Translations under genes and position numbers: made by a program
Shown here: piece after piece, positions 35,128 through 44,839 of the stretch
Numbering within the stretch: position 1 is the first letter of the stretch
Layout: each line of letters starts with the position of its first letter
The notes under the pieces: generated by a model
What the model was told of the DNA's origin: nothing
The model's input: the letters and a program-made list of their open reading frames with translations, nothing else
Database searches by the model: none
Assembly: GCF_016902345.1 (NCBI RefSeq)
Contig: NZ_JACJLR010000021.1
Span: forward strand, 1 to 56,382
Source: Mediterraneibacter glycyrrhizinilyticus
Lineage (GTDB): Bacteria > Bacillota > Clostridia > Lachnospirales > Lachnospiraceae
DNA length: 56,382 nt
Direction: 5' to 3'

Positions 35128-35382
35128 ATGAGAATGTGCGAGATCCGGGAAAAAGAGGTCATCAATATCTGCACGGGAAGGCGGCTGGGGTGTATCGTGG
35201 ATGTGGAGATCGACATCCGCTGCGGAGAGGTCGAAGCAGTCATCATTCCGGGACCGGGGAAGATCTGCGGATTCTTTGGGGCGGACTGTGAATATGTGAT
35301 CCCTTTCTCCTGTATCCGGAAGATCGGACCGGATATCATACTTGTGGAGATTCAGGAAGAAAAGTTTTTGCAAAAGTTCTAG
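35128..35382 (+). CDS. YlmC/YmxH family sporulation protein (PRC-barrel)
   Basis: The 84-residue protein has the REKEVINICTGRRLG start and GFFGADCEYVIPF region of the YlmC/YmxH family, a small PRC-barrel protein found in endospore formers. The exact role is unknown. It is next to nrdR in many Clostridia, which supports the assignment. ATG 35128 lies after GGCAGGAGAGG. Confidence 0.85.
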   Translation: MRMCEIREKEVINICTGRRLGCIVDVEIDIRCGEVEAVIIPGPGKICGFFGADCEYVIPFSCIRKIGPDIILVEIQEEKFLQKF

Positions 35383-35467
35383 TTGTTGTGTATAATGAAG
35401 GCAGCTTGAACGTAGTAGCAGCGAAGCGGATCGCGAGCGTCCGTTTTGCAGAAAGGCGGAAGATGTT

Positions 35468-35917
35468 ATGAAATGCCCATATTGTGGAAATCCTGATACA
35501 AGAGTGATCGATTCCCGCCCGGCGGAGGATAAGAGTTCGATCCGCAGGCGGCGCTCCTGCGATGAGTGCGGCAGGCGTTTTACTACATATGAAAAGGTAG
35601 AGACGATACCGCTCATCGTCATCAAAAAGGACAATAACCGTGAACAGTATGAAAGATCGAAGATCGAGCACGGGGTCCTGAGTGCATGTTACAAAAGACC
35701 GGTCCCGGCGGAGAAGATCCAGAAGACCATCGATTCGATCGAGAGGGAGATATTCAACCGGGAGGAAAAAGAGATCCCCAGCAGCGTGATCGGGGAGATC
35801 GTGATGGACAAGCTCAGAGACCTGGACCCGGTGGCGTATGTGAGGTTCGCGTCCGTGTACAGAGAATTTAAAGATGCGGAGACCTTCATGGACGAGCTGA
35901 AAAAGTTCCTTCAGTGA
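35468..35917 (+). CDS. nrdR: Transcriptional repressor NrdR
   Basis: This 149-residue zinc-finger/ATP-cone repressor of ribonucleotide reductase genes starts MKCPYCGNPDTRVIDSRP. It has the CPYC and CDEC zinc ligands (residues about 3-34) and the ATP-cone (about 49-139, VIKKDNNREQYERSKI). It binds NrdR boxes when loaded with dATP/ATP. No nrd gene is nearby. ATG 35468 has GGCGGAAG upstream. Terminated by the hairpin at 35975. Confidence 0.96.
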   Translation: MKCPYCGNPDTRVIDSRPAEDKSSIRRRRSCDECGRRFTTYEKVETIPLIVIKKDNNREQYERSKIEHGVLSACYKRPVPAEKIQKTIDSIEREIFNREEKEIPSSVIGEIVMDKLRDLDPVAYVRFASVYREFKDAETFMDELKKFLQ

Positions 35918-35974
35918 GAGGAACGTGGGGATTTGATAAAGAGGAACAGTGAAAATCTGATAAAATGGAAGAAT

Positions 35975-36010
35975 CCGGTCATACTTTTATGGTGAGTATG
36001 GCCGGTTTTT
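35975..36010 (+). terminator. nrdR terminator
   Basis: CCGGTCATAC/GTATGGCCGG (one G-U) followed by T5 at 36006-36010. Confidence 0.85.
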
Positions 36011-36036
36011 CTTCTGGAAGACCAGGGTGAGGAAAG

Positions 36037-36777
36037 ATGAGAACATATAAACTGACGATCGCTTATGACGGCACAGCATATCAGGGCTGGCAGCGACAGG
36101 CAAATACAGACCGGACGATACAGGGGATCCTGGAGTCCTGCATTTCGGAGCAGACCGGATATCCGGTGGAAGTCAACGGCTCGGGCAGGACGGACGCCGG
36201 AGTCCATGCTGAGGGCCAGACGGCCAGCGTGGTGCTGCGGGGCGCGGTGGAAGAGGGATTCTTTGCGGGCAGAGTAAACGGGCTCCTTCCGGAGGACATA
36301 CGGATCCTGAAGGAGGAACTGGTGAAAAACGGATTCCATGCAAGGAAGAGCGCAGTTGGGAAAGCGTATGAATATCATATTGATACCGGAGAGAAGGCGG
36401 ATGTGTTTGCGCGCAGGTATTGTTTTCATTATCCAGGGGAACTGGACCTTGAATCTATGAAAAGAGCGGCGGGATATCTGACCGGGACTCATGAATTTGC
36501 AGCGTATACGGACAAAAAAGACGAAAAGTCCACAAAGCGGACGATTTATGCTATAATAGTCACCGGACAAGGCGGCAGAGTGACGATCCGGTATGAAGGG
36601 ACCGGATTTTTGTATCATATGGTGAGGATTCTCACGGGCACTCTGCTTGAAGTGGGAACAGGGCAGCGGAGCGCGGAAAGCGTGAAGGAAGCTCTGAGAT
36701 CACAGGACAGAAAACAGGCAGGCTTTCTGGCTCCGGCAGAGGGTCTGTTTTTAAAAGAGGTGAGGTATAGACAATGA
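36037..36777 (+). CDS. truA: tRNA pseudouridine synthase A
   Basis: The 246-residue enzyme modifies U38-U40 in tRNA anticodon stems. The catalytic Asp is D53 in [14 protein letters not shown], and [13 protein letters not shown] and [15 protein letters not shown] motifs (here [11 protein letters not shown]) are present. Length is normal. ATG 36037 lies after GTGAGGAAAG. Its stop overlaps the xth start (ATGA at 36774-36777), so both are translated together. Confidence 0.95.
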   Translation: MRTYKLTIAYDGTAYQGWQRQANTDRTIQGILESCISEQTGYPVEVNGSGRTDAGVHAEGQTASVVLRGAVEEGFFAGRVNGLLPEDIRILKEELVKNGFHARKSAVGKAYEYHIDTGEKADVFARRYCFHYPGELDLESMKRAAGYLTGTHEFAAYTDKKDEKSTKRTIYAIIVTGQGGRVTIRYEGTGFLYHMVRILTGTLLEVGTGQRSAESVKEALRSQDRKQAGFLAPAEGLFLKEVRYRQ

Positions 36778-37529
36778 AACTGATATCGTGGAATGTAAAC
36801 GGAATCCGGGCGTGCGTACAGAAAGGATTCCTGGATTTCTTTAAAGAGGCGGATGCGGACATCTTCTGCATCCAGGAGACGAAGATGCAGGAAGGGCAGC
36901 TTACGCTGGAACTGGAAGGGTATCACCAGTACTGGAATTATGCAGTGCGCAAAGGATATTCCGGGACAGCGGTCTTTACAAAAAAAGAGCCTATATCTGT
37001 CACGTACGGGATCGGGATCGAGGAACATGACCAGGAGGGACGTGTGATCACATGTGAGTTTGAAGATTTTTATTTTGTCACAGTGTACACGCCCAATTCC
37101 CAGAACGAGCTGGCGAGGCTGGATTATCGGATGCAGTGGGAGGATGACTTCCGGGCTTATCTGAAAAAACTGGAAGAGACAAAGCCGGTCATCGTCACAG
37201 GAGATATGAATGTGGCGCATAAGGAGATCGACCTGAAGAATCCGAAGACCAACCGGAAGAACGCCGGGTTTACAGATGAGGAGCGGCAGAAGTTTACAGA
37301 ACTGCTGGATGCCGGGTTCATCGATACATTCCGGTATTTCTATCCGGACCAGACAGGGATCTATTCCTGGTGGTCCTACCGGTTCAGCGCGAGGGCAAAG
37401 AACGCGGGATGGCGCATTGACTACTTCTGCGTGTCAGAGTGCTTAAAGGACAGGCTGGAAGATGCGAAGATCCTGACAGATGTGATGGGATCGGACCACT
37501 GTCCGGTGGAACTGGATCTGAAAGACTGA
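36774..37529 (+). CDS. xth: Exodeoxyribonuclease III family AP endonuclease
   Basis: The 251-residue enzyme of base excision repair has all family landmarks: [14 protein letters not shown] with the metal-binding Glu, TGDMNVAH with the Asp/Asn pair, and GSDHCPV with the catalytic His. It cuts DNA at abasic sites and removes blocked 3' ends. It begins within the truA stop codon. It is the last gene before the CobW pair. Confidence 0.95.
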   Translation: MKLISWNVNGIRACVQKGFLDFFKEADADIFCIQETKMQEGQLTLELEGYHQYWNYAVRKGYSGTAVFTKKEPISVTYGIGIEEHDQEGRVITCEFEDFYFVTVYTPNSQNELARLDYRMQWEDDFRAYLKKLEETKPVIVTGDMNVAHKEIDLKNPKTNRKNAGFTDEERQKFTELLDAGFIDTFRYFYPDQTGIYSWWSYRFSARAKNAGWRIDYFCVSECLKDRLEDAKILTDVMGSDHCPVELDLKD

Positions 37530-37572
37530 AACACTTTGGATACTTTATTATATAAGGAAAGAAGGATTTAAA

Positions 37573-38736
37573 ATGACAAAGATAGACATTATCTCCGGTT
37601 TCCTCGGAGCCGGAAAAACAACACTGATCAAGAAACTGCTTTCCGAGGCATTTGCAGGGGAGCAGGTGGTATTGATCGAGAACGAATTCGGAGAGATCGG
37701 CATCGACGGAGGTTTCCTGAAGGAGTCCGGAATCGAGATCCGAGAGATGAATTCAGGGTGTATCTGCTGCTCTCTTGTGGGAGATTTTGGAAAATCACTC
37801 CGTGAAGTGGTGGACACATATCATCCGGACCGTATCCTGATCGAGCCGTCAGGCGTGGGCAAGCTGTCTGATGTGATCAAGGCGGTGCAGGATGTACAGG
37901 ATGAGATCGACGCGGAACTCAACAGTTTCACCACGGTTGTCGATGTGACAAAATGCAGGATCTACCGCAAGAACTTCGGCGAGTTCTTCAGCAACCAGAT
38001 CGAGTATGCCGGCGCGGTGATCTTAAGCCGTACGGACAAAGCAAAAACGGAGAAAGTGGAAGAGGCTGTGGCTCTGCTCCGTGAGCTCAACGACAAGGCT
38101 CCGTTCATTACCACTCCCATCGCACAGCTTCCGGGCAAAAAGATCCTGGAGACAATGGAGTCCAGCAAATCCCTTGAGGAGGAACTTCTGGCGGAAGTGA
38201 TCTGTCCGGGGTGCGGCGGACATCACGAACACGGCGAATGCTGCGGGCATGACCACGATCATGAGCATGAGCACCATCACGATCACGACCATGAGGGAGG
38301 TGAGCATCATCATGACCACGATCATGAGCACGAGCACCATCACGATCACGACCATGAGGATCATGACCATCATCACGATCATCACCACGATCACGATGGA
38401 TGCTGCGGGCATGATCATGGACACCATCACCATGACCATGCGGGACATCATCATGCGGATGAGGTGTTCACAAGCTGGGGACGTGAGACGATCCATACTT
38501 ATACAAAAGAGCAGATCGCGGATATCTTAAAACAGCTCGAGAGCGACAGCTCTTACGGAAATGTGCTCCGCGCCAAGGGAATGGTAGCGGGAGCTGACGG
38601 CGAGTGGATCTACTTTGATATGGTCCCGGAAGAGCATGAGGTCAGGAACGGAGCTCCGGAGTATACAGGACGGATCTGTGTGATCGGCGCAGAGCTGAAT
38701 GAGGATAAACTCGCAGAATTATTCGGAGTGGCATAA
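37573..38736 (+). CDS. CobW-type G3E GTPase with His/Asp-rich metal tract
   Basis: The 387-residue GTPase has Walker A GFLGAGKT (9-16), the metal-binding CxCC in SGCICCSL (63-66), the SGVG switch and a C-terminal CobW_C domain. Between about residues 210 and 296 there is a run of His, Asp, Glu and Cys with two CCGHDH-type motifs and repeated EHHHDHDHE units, produced by repeated DNA (38240-38450). Such proteins act as zinc or cobalt chaperones. Co-directional with a second CobW-like gene 13 bp on. AAGGAAAGAAGG precedes ATG 37573. Confidence 0.92.
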   Translation: MTKIDIISGFLGAGKTTLIKKLLSEAFAGEQVVLIENEFGEIGIDGGFLKESGIEIREMNSGCICCSLVGDFGKSLREVVDTYHPDRILIEPSGVGKLSDVIKAVQDVQDEIDAELNSFTTVVDVTKCRIYRKNFGEFFSNQIEYAGAVILSRTDKAKTEKVEEAVALLRELNDKAPFITTPIAQLPGKKILETMESSKSLEEELLAEVICPGCGGHHEHGECCGHDHDHEHEHHHDHDHEGGEHHHDHDHEHEHHHDHDHEDHDHHHDHHHDHDGCCGHDHGHHHHDHAGHHHADEVFTSWGRETIHTYTKEQIADILKQLESDSSYGNVLRAKGMVAGADGEWIYFDMVPEEHEVRNGAPEYTGRICVIGAELNEDKLAELFGVA

Positions 38737-38749
38737 GGAGAAATAGAAT

Positions 38750-39697
38750 ATGAATGAATCGGATGTAATGGTATATCTGATGACCGGATTCCTTGACAGC
38801 GGGAAAACTCAGTTCCTTGATTTTACCCTGAAGCAGGACTATTTTCAGATCGACGGCAAGACTCTGCTGATCCTCTGCGAGGAGGGGGAAGAAGAATATA
38901 ATCCTATGGAGCTGCTGAAATACGGCGTTGTCATCGAGAAGGTGGAGGATCAGGAGGACCTGACAGAAGAGTGGCTGGAAGAGATGAACAAAAAGCATGA
39001 GCCGGAGCGTGTGGTCATCGAGTACAACGGTATGTGGAAAGTCAGCGATTTCGAGAAGATGAAGCTGCCTTACGGCTGGGGTATCGAGCAGAAGATCACT
39101 ACAGTGGACGCCAGCACATTTCAGATGTACCTGACAAACTTAAAACCGCTGTTCGTGGAGATGGTCAGAGGGGCGGAACTGGTGCTTTTTAACCGGTGCG
39201 AGGACATCAAACCTCTTGCCGGATACCGCCGTAGTGTGAAGGTGGTAAGTCCGCAGGCAGAAGTGATCTTCGAGGATGAGAACGGTGAGGTTGATAACAT
39301 TTTCGAGGACGAGGTGCCCTATGACTTGAAGGCGCCTGTGATCGAGATCCGCAGGGAGGATTACGGGATCTGGTATGTGGATATGATGGAGAATCCGGAC
39401 AGATACAAAGGAAAAGTCGTGGAGTTTACGGCGAAGGTGCTGAAACCGAAATCCTTCCCGTCCAAGGTGTTCCTTCCGGGGCGCATGGCTATGACGTGCT
39501 GTGCGGACGACACTTCCTTCCTGGGCTATGTGTGCCGGAGCTCATATGCGCCGAAGCTGAAAGCCGGACAGTGGGTAAAGGTGAGGGCAAAGGTAAGATT
39601 CGCCAATCTGTCCGTGTACCAGGGAGAGGGACCGGTGCTGGAAGCAGAACATATAGAGCTTGCAGAGCCGATAGAGGAACTGGTATACTTCAATTAA
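38750..39697 (+). CDS. CobW-like protein with C-terminal TIGR03943/OB-like domain
   Basis: The 315-residue protein has an N-terminal P-loop GFLDSGKT, but the following CobW features are weak: no CxCC, and the NKxD specificity motif is reduced to NRCED. The C-terminal third (about residues 210-315, FTAKVLKPKSFPSKVFLPGR, MAMTCCADD) resembles the extracellular part of TIGR03943/YcgQ-like proteins that partner CobW enzymes. Its GTPase activity is uncertain. Encoded directly after the His-rich CobW gene, probably as a pair. Confidence 0.75.
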   Translation: MNESDVMVYLMTGFLDSGKTQFLDFTLKQDYFQIDGKTLLILCEEGEEEYNPMELLKYGVVIEKVEDQEDLTEEWLEEMNKKHEPERVVIEYNGMWKVSDFEKMKLPYGWGIEQKITTVDASTFQMYLTNLKPLFVEMVRGAELVLFNRCEDIKPLAGYRRSVKVVSPQAEVIFEDENGEVDNIFEDEVPYDLKAPVIEIRREDYGIWYVDMMENPDRYKGKVVEFTAKVLKPKSFPSKVFLPGRMAMTCCADDTSFLGYVCRSSYAPKLKAGQWVKVRAKVRFANLSVYQGEGPVLEAEHIELAEPIEELVYFN

Positions 39698-39734
39698 AGT
39701 TTGAAATGAACCCAAAAGTAGGAGGTACTCAGAG

Positions 39735-40694
39735 ATGGAAAAGAAATATGATGTGATCGCACTCGGAGAACTGCTCATTGATTTCCCGATGAACGGGAAG
39801 AGCGAGCAGGGAAATAACCTGTTTGAGGCGTGTCCGGGAGGAGCGCCCTGTAATGTCCTGGCGCTTTTAAATAAGATGGGAAAGAAGACGGCGTTTCTCG
39901 GAAAAGTAGGGGAAGACCAGTTTGGCACACTGCTGCGGGATACGATCACGGAAGCCGGGATCGACGCGTCCCACCTGATGATGGACAAGGATGTGAACAC
40001 AACACTTGCATTTGTACACACATTCCCGGATGGGGACAGGGAGTTTTCCTTCTACCGCAGTCCCGGAGCTGACATGATGCTGCGGGAAGATGAGGTGGAT
40101 CCTGAATTTATCGCGCAGACGAGACTTTTCCATTTCGGAACCCTCTCCATGACTCATGACGGTGTGAGGGCAGCGACGAAGAAAGCACTGAAGGCAGCGA
40201 AAGAAAACGGATGCCTGATCTCTTTTGACCCGAACTTAAGACCTCCGCTGTGGAGTTCTCTGGATCTTGCGAAAGAGCAGATGGAGTACGGATTCGGATA
40301 CTGCGATATTCTGAAGATCTCTGACAATGAGATCCAGTTTGTTTCCGGAAAAGAAGATTATGACGAGGGGATTGCGTACCTTCAGGAAAAATATAACATC
40401 CCGCTGATCCTTCTCACGATGGGGAAGGACGGAAGCCGTGCTTACTATAAGGGAATGCGCGTGGAGAGACCGGGATTTGCTGTGAAGGCGATCGAGACCA
40501 CCGGAGCGGGAGATACTTTCTGTGGAAGTTCACTGAACTACATACTGGAACATGATTTTGAAAATCTGACGGAAGATCAGCTTGGAGAGATGCTCACGTT
40601 CGCGAATGCGGCGGCAGCGCTCATTACGATGAAGAAAGGCGCGATCCGGGCGATGCCGGAGCGGGAAGACGTGATGAAGCTGATCGAGGGATAA
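39735..40694 (+). CDS. PfkB family carbohydrate kinase, probable fructokinase
   Basis: The 319-residue kinase has the sugar motif GGAPCNVL near residue 35, the FDPNLRPPLW motif usual in fructokinases, and the C-terminal ATP/catalytic motif TTGAGDTFCG with the base Asp. It phosphorylates a free hexose, most likely fructose, to fructose 6-phosphate. The nearby alpha-galactosidase and amylosucrase-like genes would supply fructose, which fits. AGGAGG precedes ATG 39735. It ends at a strong terminator and is convergent with the AraC gene. Confidence 0.88.
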   Translation: MEKKYDVIALGELLIDFPMNGKSEQGNNLFEACPGGAPCNVLALLNKMGKKTAFLGKVGEDQFGTLLRDTITEAGIDASHLMMDKDVNTTLAFVHTFPDGDREFSFYRSPGADMMLREDEVDPEFIAQTRLFHFGTLSMTHDGVRAATKKALKAAKENGCLISFDPNLRPPLWSSLDLAKEQMEYGFGYCDILKISDNEIQFVSGKEDYDEGIAYLQEKYNIPLILLTMGKDGSRAYYKGMRVERPGFAVKAIETTGAGDTFCGSSLNYILEHDFENLTEDQLGEMLTFANAAAALITMKKGAIRAMPEREDVMKLIEG

Positions 40695-40706
40695 AATGAA
40701 AAACAG

Positions 40707-40743
40707 ACGGGTAAAAGTATTACGCTTTTACCCGGTTTTTATT
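40707..40743. terminator. Terminator between fructokinase and araC-type gene
   Basis: CGGGTAAAAGT/GCTTTTACCCG followed by GTTTTTAT. The stem lies at about 40710-40737. Confidence 0.85.
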
Positions 40744-41571
40744 TCTCCACTCTCTCGGAGAAAGACCATATGTATTCTTGAACGCCCGGGAAAAATGCAG
40801 CTGGTTCGGATATCCCACGGCGTTAGCGACGTCCCCGATCGACAGATCAGTCAGCTTTAAGAGCTCCGAAGCCTTTACCATCCGGTAGTTCAGGAGGAAT
40901 TCCTGGGGGGATCTGCCCACTGTCTCTTTGAAGATCCTTCCGAAATAACTCCGGTTCAGCCCGCAGAATTCTGCGATCCCTTCTACGGAGATGTCATTCT
41001 GAAAATTCTGCTCAATATAGGTGAGCGCCTCTTTGATATAGAAGTCTCTCACCCGGCCCTCCTGGGACAAGCGCAGTGAAGCGGATGAACGGGAGAGATA
41101 ATCTATAAACAGGTAGAGATGCCCGATCAGATGAAAGGGGGATTCGCTTCCGTGTTCGACGATGTACAATAGTTCCTCTTTCATATTCTCTCTCAGATCT
41201 TTTGAGCGGGCATGATAGACCGGGGTGTCCCTGGTGAGCCCCGCGATCTCGATAATTTCCTTTGCCCTCAGCCCGTCGAATTCGATCCACACATATTCCC
41301 ATGGAAGTTTTTCGTCCGCGATATAGGTGCAGATCTGACGCGGAAACAGCATAAATCCCTGTCCGCTTTTTATCTGATATTCATGAGTGATTCCCTTTGA
41401 ATCATCTGCAAACAGACGTCCTGTCCCGGAGAGCACATAGTGGAACAGGAAATGGTTCCTGGATGCGGGACCGAAAGAGTGGGCGGGGGAACACTGTTCT
41501 TTTCCGGACTGGTACAGTCCGAGATCCACGAAGTTTTCATTTGGAAATACAGAAAAAATAAGATCGCTCAT
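40720..41571 (-). CDS. AraC family regulator of the sugar operon (MsmR/RafR-like)
   Basis: The 283-residue regulator has an N-terminal cupin-type sugar domain (about residues 1-150) and two C-terminal helix-turn-helix units (VEGIAEFCGLNRSYFGRIF and IGDVANAVGYPNQLHFSRAF) with the AraC end GLSPREWR. ATG 41571 follows AAAGGAG with an 11-base gap; the longer frame to 41631 lacks a ribosome site. It is divergent from the transporter genes, whose promoter has a weak -35, as expected for an activated promoter. The inducer is probably an alpha-galactoside or a breakdown product. Confidence 0.88.
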   Translation of the reverse strand: MSDLIFSVFPNENFVDLGLYQSGKEQCSPAHSFGPASRNHFLFHYVLSGTGRLFADDSKGITHEYQIKSGQGFMLFPRQICTYIADEKLPWEYVWIEFDGLRAKEIIEIAGLTRDTPVYHARSKDLRENMKEELLYIVEHGSESPFHLIGHLYLFIDYLSRSSASLRLSQEGRVRDFYIKEALTYIEQNFQNDISVEGIAEFCGLNRSYFGRIFKETVGRSPQEFLLNYRMVKASELLKLTDLSIGDVANAVGYPNQLHFSRAFKNTYGLSPREWRNKNRVKA

Positions 41572-41723
41572 ATGCGCGTAAACTCCTTTGAATGCTGATT
41601 CCTGGTATTTTGCACAACTATAATATACCAAAATGCGACTCTATTTTGCAATACAAAAAAATAAATCGCACAAAGGTATAAAACATGGAATATAGCGGTA
41701 TTTATGGACGCATTTTGGGATGT

Positions 41724-41729
41724 TATAAT
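41724..41729 (+). promoter_or_regulatory. -10 element of the sugar transporter operon
   Basis: TATAAT at 41724-41729 with no good -35 at the expected spacing (TTTATG), consistent with AraC activation. The 41590-41700 region is AT-rich with short repeats such as TTTTGCAATAC. Confidence 0.45.
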
Positions 41730-41775
41730 GTCTCCAGAAATGTTCAAATGCTAAAAGGAAGGAGCTGAAACTATT

Positions 41776-43059
41776 ATGAAAAGGAAAAATGCGATAAGTG
41801 CTGCCCTTGCAGTGGCAATGCTGACAGCCGCCATTCTTCCGGGATGTGGTTCAGGAGGGGACAGCGGAGTGACGGAGATCGAGATACTCCAGTACAAGCC
41901 GGAAGCTGCTGCGTATTTTGACCAGGTGGAAGAGGAGTTCAACGCGTCCCATAACGACATCCACCTGACGATCAGTTCGCCGAATGACGCGAGTACGATC
42001 ATGCGTACCAGATTTGTCAGGGAGGACTACCCGGACATCATCGGCATAGGGGGGGATATCAATTATTCTTACTATGTTGACGCCGATATACTGGCTGATG
42101 TCTCTGATTATCAGGGGCTGTCGGATATCAAACAGTCGTATCTGGATATCCTTGAAGCACTGGAGATCACGCCCGAAGACGGAATATACGGTGTGCCCTA
42201 TGTGGCGAATGCGGCGGGGATCCTTTATAACAAGGATATGTTCGAGGAATATGGCTGGGAGATCCCGGAGACCTGGGGTGAACTCATCCAACTGTGTGAG
42301 GACATCCAGGCAGAAGGAATATTGCCATTCTATTTTGGATTCCGTGATACATGGACCTGCCTTGCTCCATGGAACTCACTTGCTGTGGGGCTTGCTCCAT
42401 CGGATACCTGTCAGCAGGTGAATGCGGGTGAGACTACATTTACGGAAGAGTACAGGGAGACAGCGGAGAAATGTCTGGAACTGGTGAGCTACGGACCGGA
42501 CGACCCGTTCGCATACGGATACAACGATGCCTGTACCGCGTTTGCCAACGGCGAATCCGCGATGTATCCCATCGGAAGCTATGCCGTGCCGCAGATCCTG
42601 TCTGTTAATCCGGAGATGAACATCGATTCTTTCGTCACACCGGGAAATGACGATGCATCAAAGAATACCCTGAATTCCGGCGTTGACCTGATGTTTGCGG
42701 TGACTGCGGCGTGTGAGCACAAGGATGCGGCATACGAGGTGCTTGACTTCCTGCTGGAGGATGAAAATATACAGGCTTACATCGATGACCAGAATGCAGT
42801 ACCCTGTAAGGAAGGTGATTTCGAACTTGCACCCATGCTCGACGGCATGAAACCGTTTATTGAAGCCGGCAACATGACCGACTATCAGGATCATTACTAT
42901 CCGTCTGAGATGGCAGTGGACGCACAGATCCAGACATTCCTGATCAACGGGGATGTGGATGCTTTCCTTGCAAAGTTTGACAAGGACTGGACAAGATATA
43001 ACAGAGATATCATCCGCGCAGTACAGGAATATAACGAAGAACACGGAACTGCCGAATAG
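41776..43059 (+). CDS. Sugar ABC transporter substrate-binding lipoprotein (MsmE-like)
   Basis: The 427-residue lipoprotein has a signal peptide with lipobox LPGC (Cys24), after which it would be lipid-anchored outside the cell. The rest is a family 1 solute-binding protein with two lobes. It captures alpha-galactosides such as raffinose, melibiose or stachyose, judged from the two permeases and the GH36 and GH13 genes downstream. GGAAGGAG precedes ATG 41776. No ATPase gene is in the operon, so a shared MsmK-type ATPase elsewhere is likely. Confidence 0.9.
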   Translation: MKRKNAISAALAVAMLTAAILPGCGSGGDSGVTEIEILQYKPEAAAYFDQVEEEFNASHNDIHLTISSPNDASTIMRTRFVREDYPDIIGIGGDINYSYYVDADILADVSDYQGLSDIKQSYLDILEALEITPEDGIYGVPYVANAAGILYNKDMFEEYGWEIPETWGELIQLCEDIQAEGILPFYFGFRDTWTCLAPWNSLAVGLAPSDTCQQVNAGETTFTEEYRETAEKCLELVSYGPDDPFAYGYNDACTAFANGESAMYPIGSYAVPQILSVNPEMNIDSFVTPGNDDASKNTLNSGVDLMFAVTAACEHKDAAYEVLDFLLEDENIQAYIDDQNAVPCKEGDFELAPMLDGMKPFIEAGNMTDYQDHYYPSEMAVDAQIQTFLINGDVDAFLAKFDKDWTRYNRDIIRAVQEYNEEHGTAE

Positions 43060-43079
43060 GAAAGGAGCGGGGTAAGATT

Positions 43080-43952
43080 ATGAAAAAAGGAAATGACAGC
43101 AAGCGGACTTACATGCTGATCACAATACCGATCCTGGCGCTGTTCGTCTGCTTTAATACGATACCGCTGATCCGCGGTGTGATCTATAGCTTTACAAATT
43201 TTAAAGGATTTGGAACTTACGACTTTGTGGGCTTCCGCAACTATATCGATTTGTTTACAGACCCCAGGATCGGAGGATCCTATCTGTTCACGATCAAACT
43301 TGCGGTCGCGGCCACGATCGTGACTAACGTGATCAGCCTTCTGCTGGCGCTGGGGCTGAACAGTAAGATCAAGGGAAAAACATTTTTGCGCGCGGCGTAT
43401 TTTGTGCCAAACGTACTGGGGGCACTGGTCGTAGGATACATTTTCCAGTATTTCTTTACATACATTCTCCCAGGACTCGGGGAGGCGCTGGGAAGCGAGG
43501 CGTTGAGCGGGAGTATGCTCTCTAACAGCAAGACGGCGTGGATCGCGATCGTGATCGTCTGTGCATGGCAGTCTATCGCGATGAACACGATCATCTATAT
43601 CTCCGGTCTCCAGACAGTGCCGGAAGATGTTTATGAAGCCGGAGATCTGGATGGAGCAACGGGATGGAAGAAGTTCAGACACCTGACATTCCCGCTGATC
43701 ATCCCGTTCTTTACGATCAACATGGTTCTCTGCGTAAAGAATTTCCTGATGGTATTCGACCAGATCATGGCTATGACAAAAGGGGGACCGGAACAGAGTA
43801 CGGAATCAATCTCCTACCTGATCTATAACAACGGTCTTTCCGGCGGAAGTTTCGGCTATCAGAGCGCCAATGCGGTTGTATTTTTCATTGTGATCGTGGC
43901 GATCTCGGTAGCGCAGATGTCCATATCAAGTAAGAAGGAGGAACAGTTATAA
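43080..43952 (+). CDS. Sugar ABC transporter permease 1 (MsmF-like)
   Basis: The 290-residue permease has six membrane segments and the EAA loop EAGDLDGATGWKKFRHLTFP that contacts the ATPase. It pairs with the next permease. ATG 43080 lies after AAAGGAGC. Its TAA overlaps the next ATG (TAATG at 43950-43954), coupling their translation. Confidence 0.93.
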   Translation: MKKGNDSKRTYMLITIPILALFVCFNTIPLIRGVIYSFTNFKGFGTYDFVGFRNYIDLFTDPRIGGSYLFTIKLAVAATIVTNVISLLLALGLNSKIKGKTFLRAAYFVPNVLGALVVGYIFQYFFTYILPGLGEALGSEALSGSMLSNSKTAWIAIVIVCAWQSIAMNTIIYISGLQTVPEDVYEAGDLDGATGWKKFRHLTFPLIIPFFTINMVLCVKNFLMVFDQIMAMTKGGPEQSTESISYLIYNNGLSGGSFGYQSANAVVFFIVIVAISVAQMSISSKKEEQL

Positions 43953-44794
43953 TGTATGAGAAAATGAAAGCAAGAGTAAACTGGCCTGTTACGATCCTTC
44001 TGTTTATCGGTCTTATCACAGTTGCGTTTCCACTGTATATGACGATCGTCATCGCTTTTAAACAGCCGACAGAGATGACGAACAGTATTTCTGGGATTCT
44101 TTCCCTTCCGGAAAAATTGAGTCTGAGCAACTTCGCACAGGCGATGGAACTGACGGACTTCTGGAGATCCCTTGGAAACAGCCTTCTTGTGACAGTGACT
44201 ACGGTTGTGCTGTGCATCCTTCTCCACGCGCTGATGGGATATGCCGTTGGACGAAATAAAGCCCACAGCAAATTTTACAACGTGGTCTATCTGTTTATCG
44301 TAAGCGGTATGTTTGTGCCGTTTGCGATCCTGATGATGCCTCTGGCAAAACAGACCGCGGAGATGCATCTTGATAATTGGGCTGGCGTAATCCTTCTTTA
44401 TGTGGTATTCTATATGCCGATGAACTTACTTTTATATACAGGGTATCTTGTAAATATCCCGATCGCACTTGAGGAAGCGGCGAGAGTAGACGGAGCCAGT
44501 ACGTGGACTACTTTCTGGAAGATCATCTTCCCGATCATGAAGCCCATGCACGCAACGGTCGCGGTCATCACAGCGCTGGCAGTATGGAATGATGTCATGA
44601 CGCCCCTGATCATCATGTCAGGAAAAGGGCAGAATACTCTGCCTCTGGCACAGCTGACATTCCAGACTCAGTTCGGAACGAACTACAATCTGGCGTTCGC
44701 GTCCTATCTGCTCGCACTGATCCCGATCATCATCTTCTATGTGATCTGCCAGAAACAGATCATAAACGGTGTTGTAAACGGTGCGGTAAAATAA
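43952..44794 (+). CDS. Sugar ABC transporter permease 2 (MsmG-like)
   Basis: The 280-residue partner has six membrane segments and the EAA loop EEAARVDGASTWTTFWKIIF. It completes the channel of the sugar importer. It starts on the last base of the previous stop codon, behind AAGGAGGA. It is 45 bp before the alpha-galactosidase gene, so transport and hydrolysis are in one operon. Confidence 0.93.
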   Translation: MYEKMKARVNWPVTILLFIGLITVAFPLYMTIVIAFKQPTEMTNSISGILSLPEKLSLSNFAQAMELTDFWRSLGNSLLVTVTTVVLCILLHALMGYAVGRNKAHSKFYNVVYLFIVSGMFVPFAILMMPLAKQTAEMHLDNWAGVILLYVVFYMPMNLLLYTGYLVNIPIALEEAARVDGASTWTTFWKIIFPIMKPMHATVAVITALAVWNDVMTPLIIMSGKGQNTLPLAQLTFQTQFGTNYNLAFASYLLALIPIIIFYVICQKQIINGVVNGAVK

Positions 44795-44839
44795 GGGAGA
44801 AGATATCTTGTCGGAAAAGTTTCAGCAGGAGGAAGAAAT

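Noticed and set aside
38240..38450. CRISPR-like periodic repeats
   Set aside because: The repeats encode the His/Asp tract of the CobW-type protein in frame; there are no unique spacers or cas genes.
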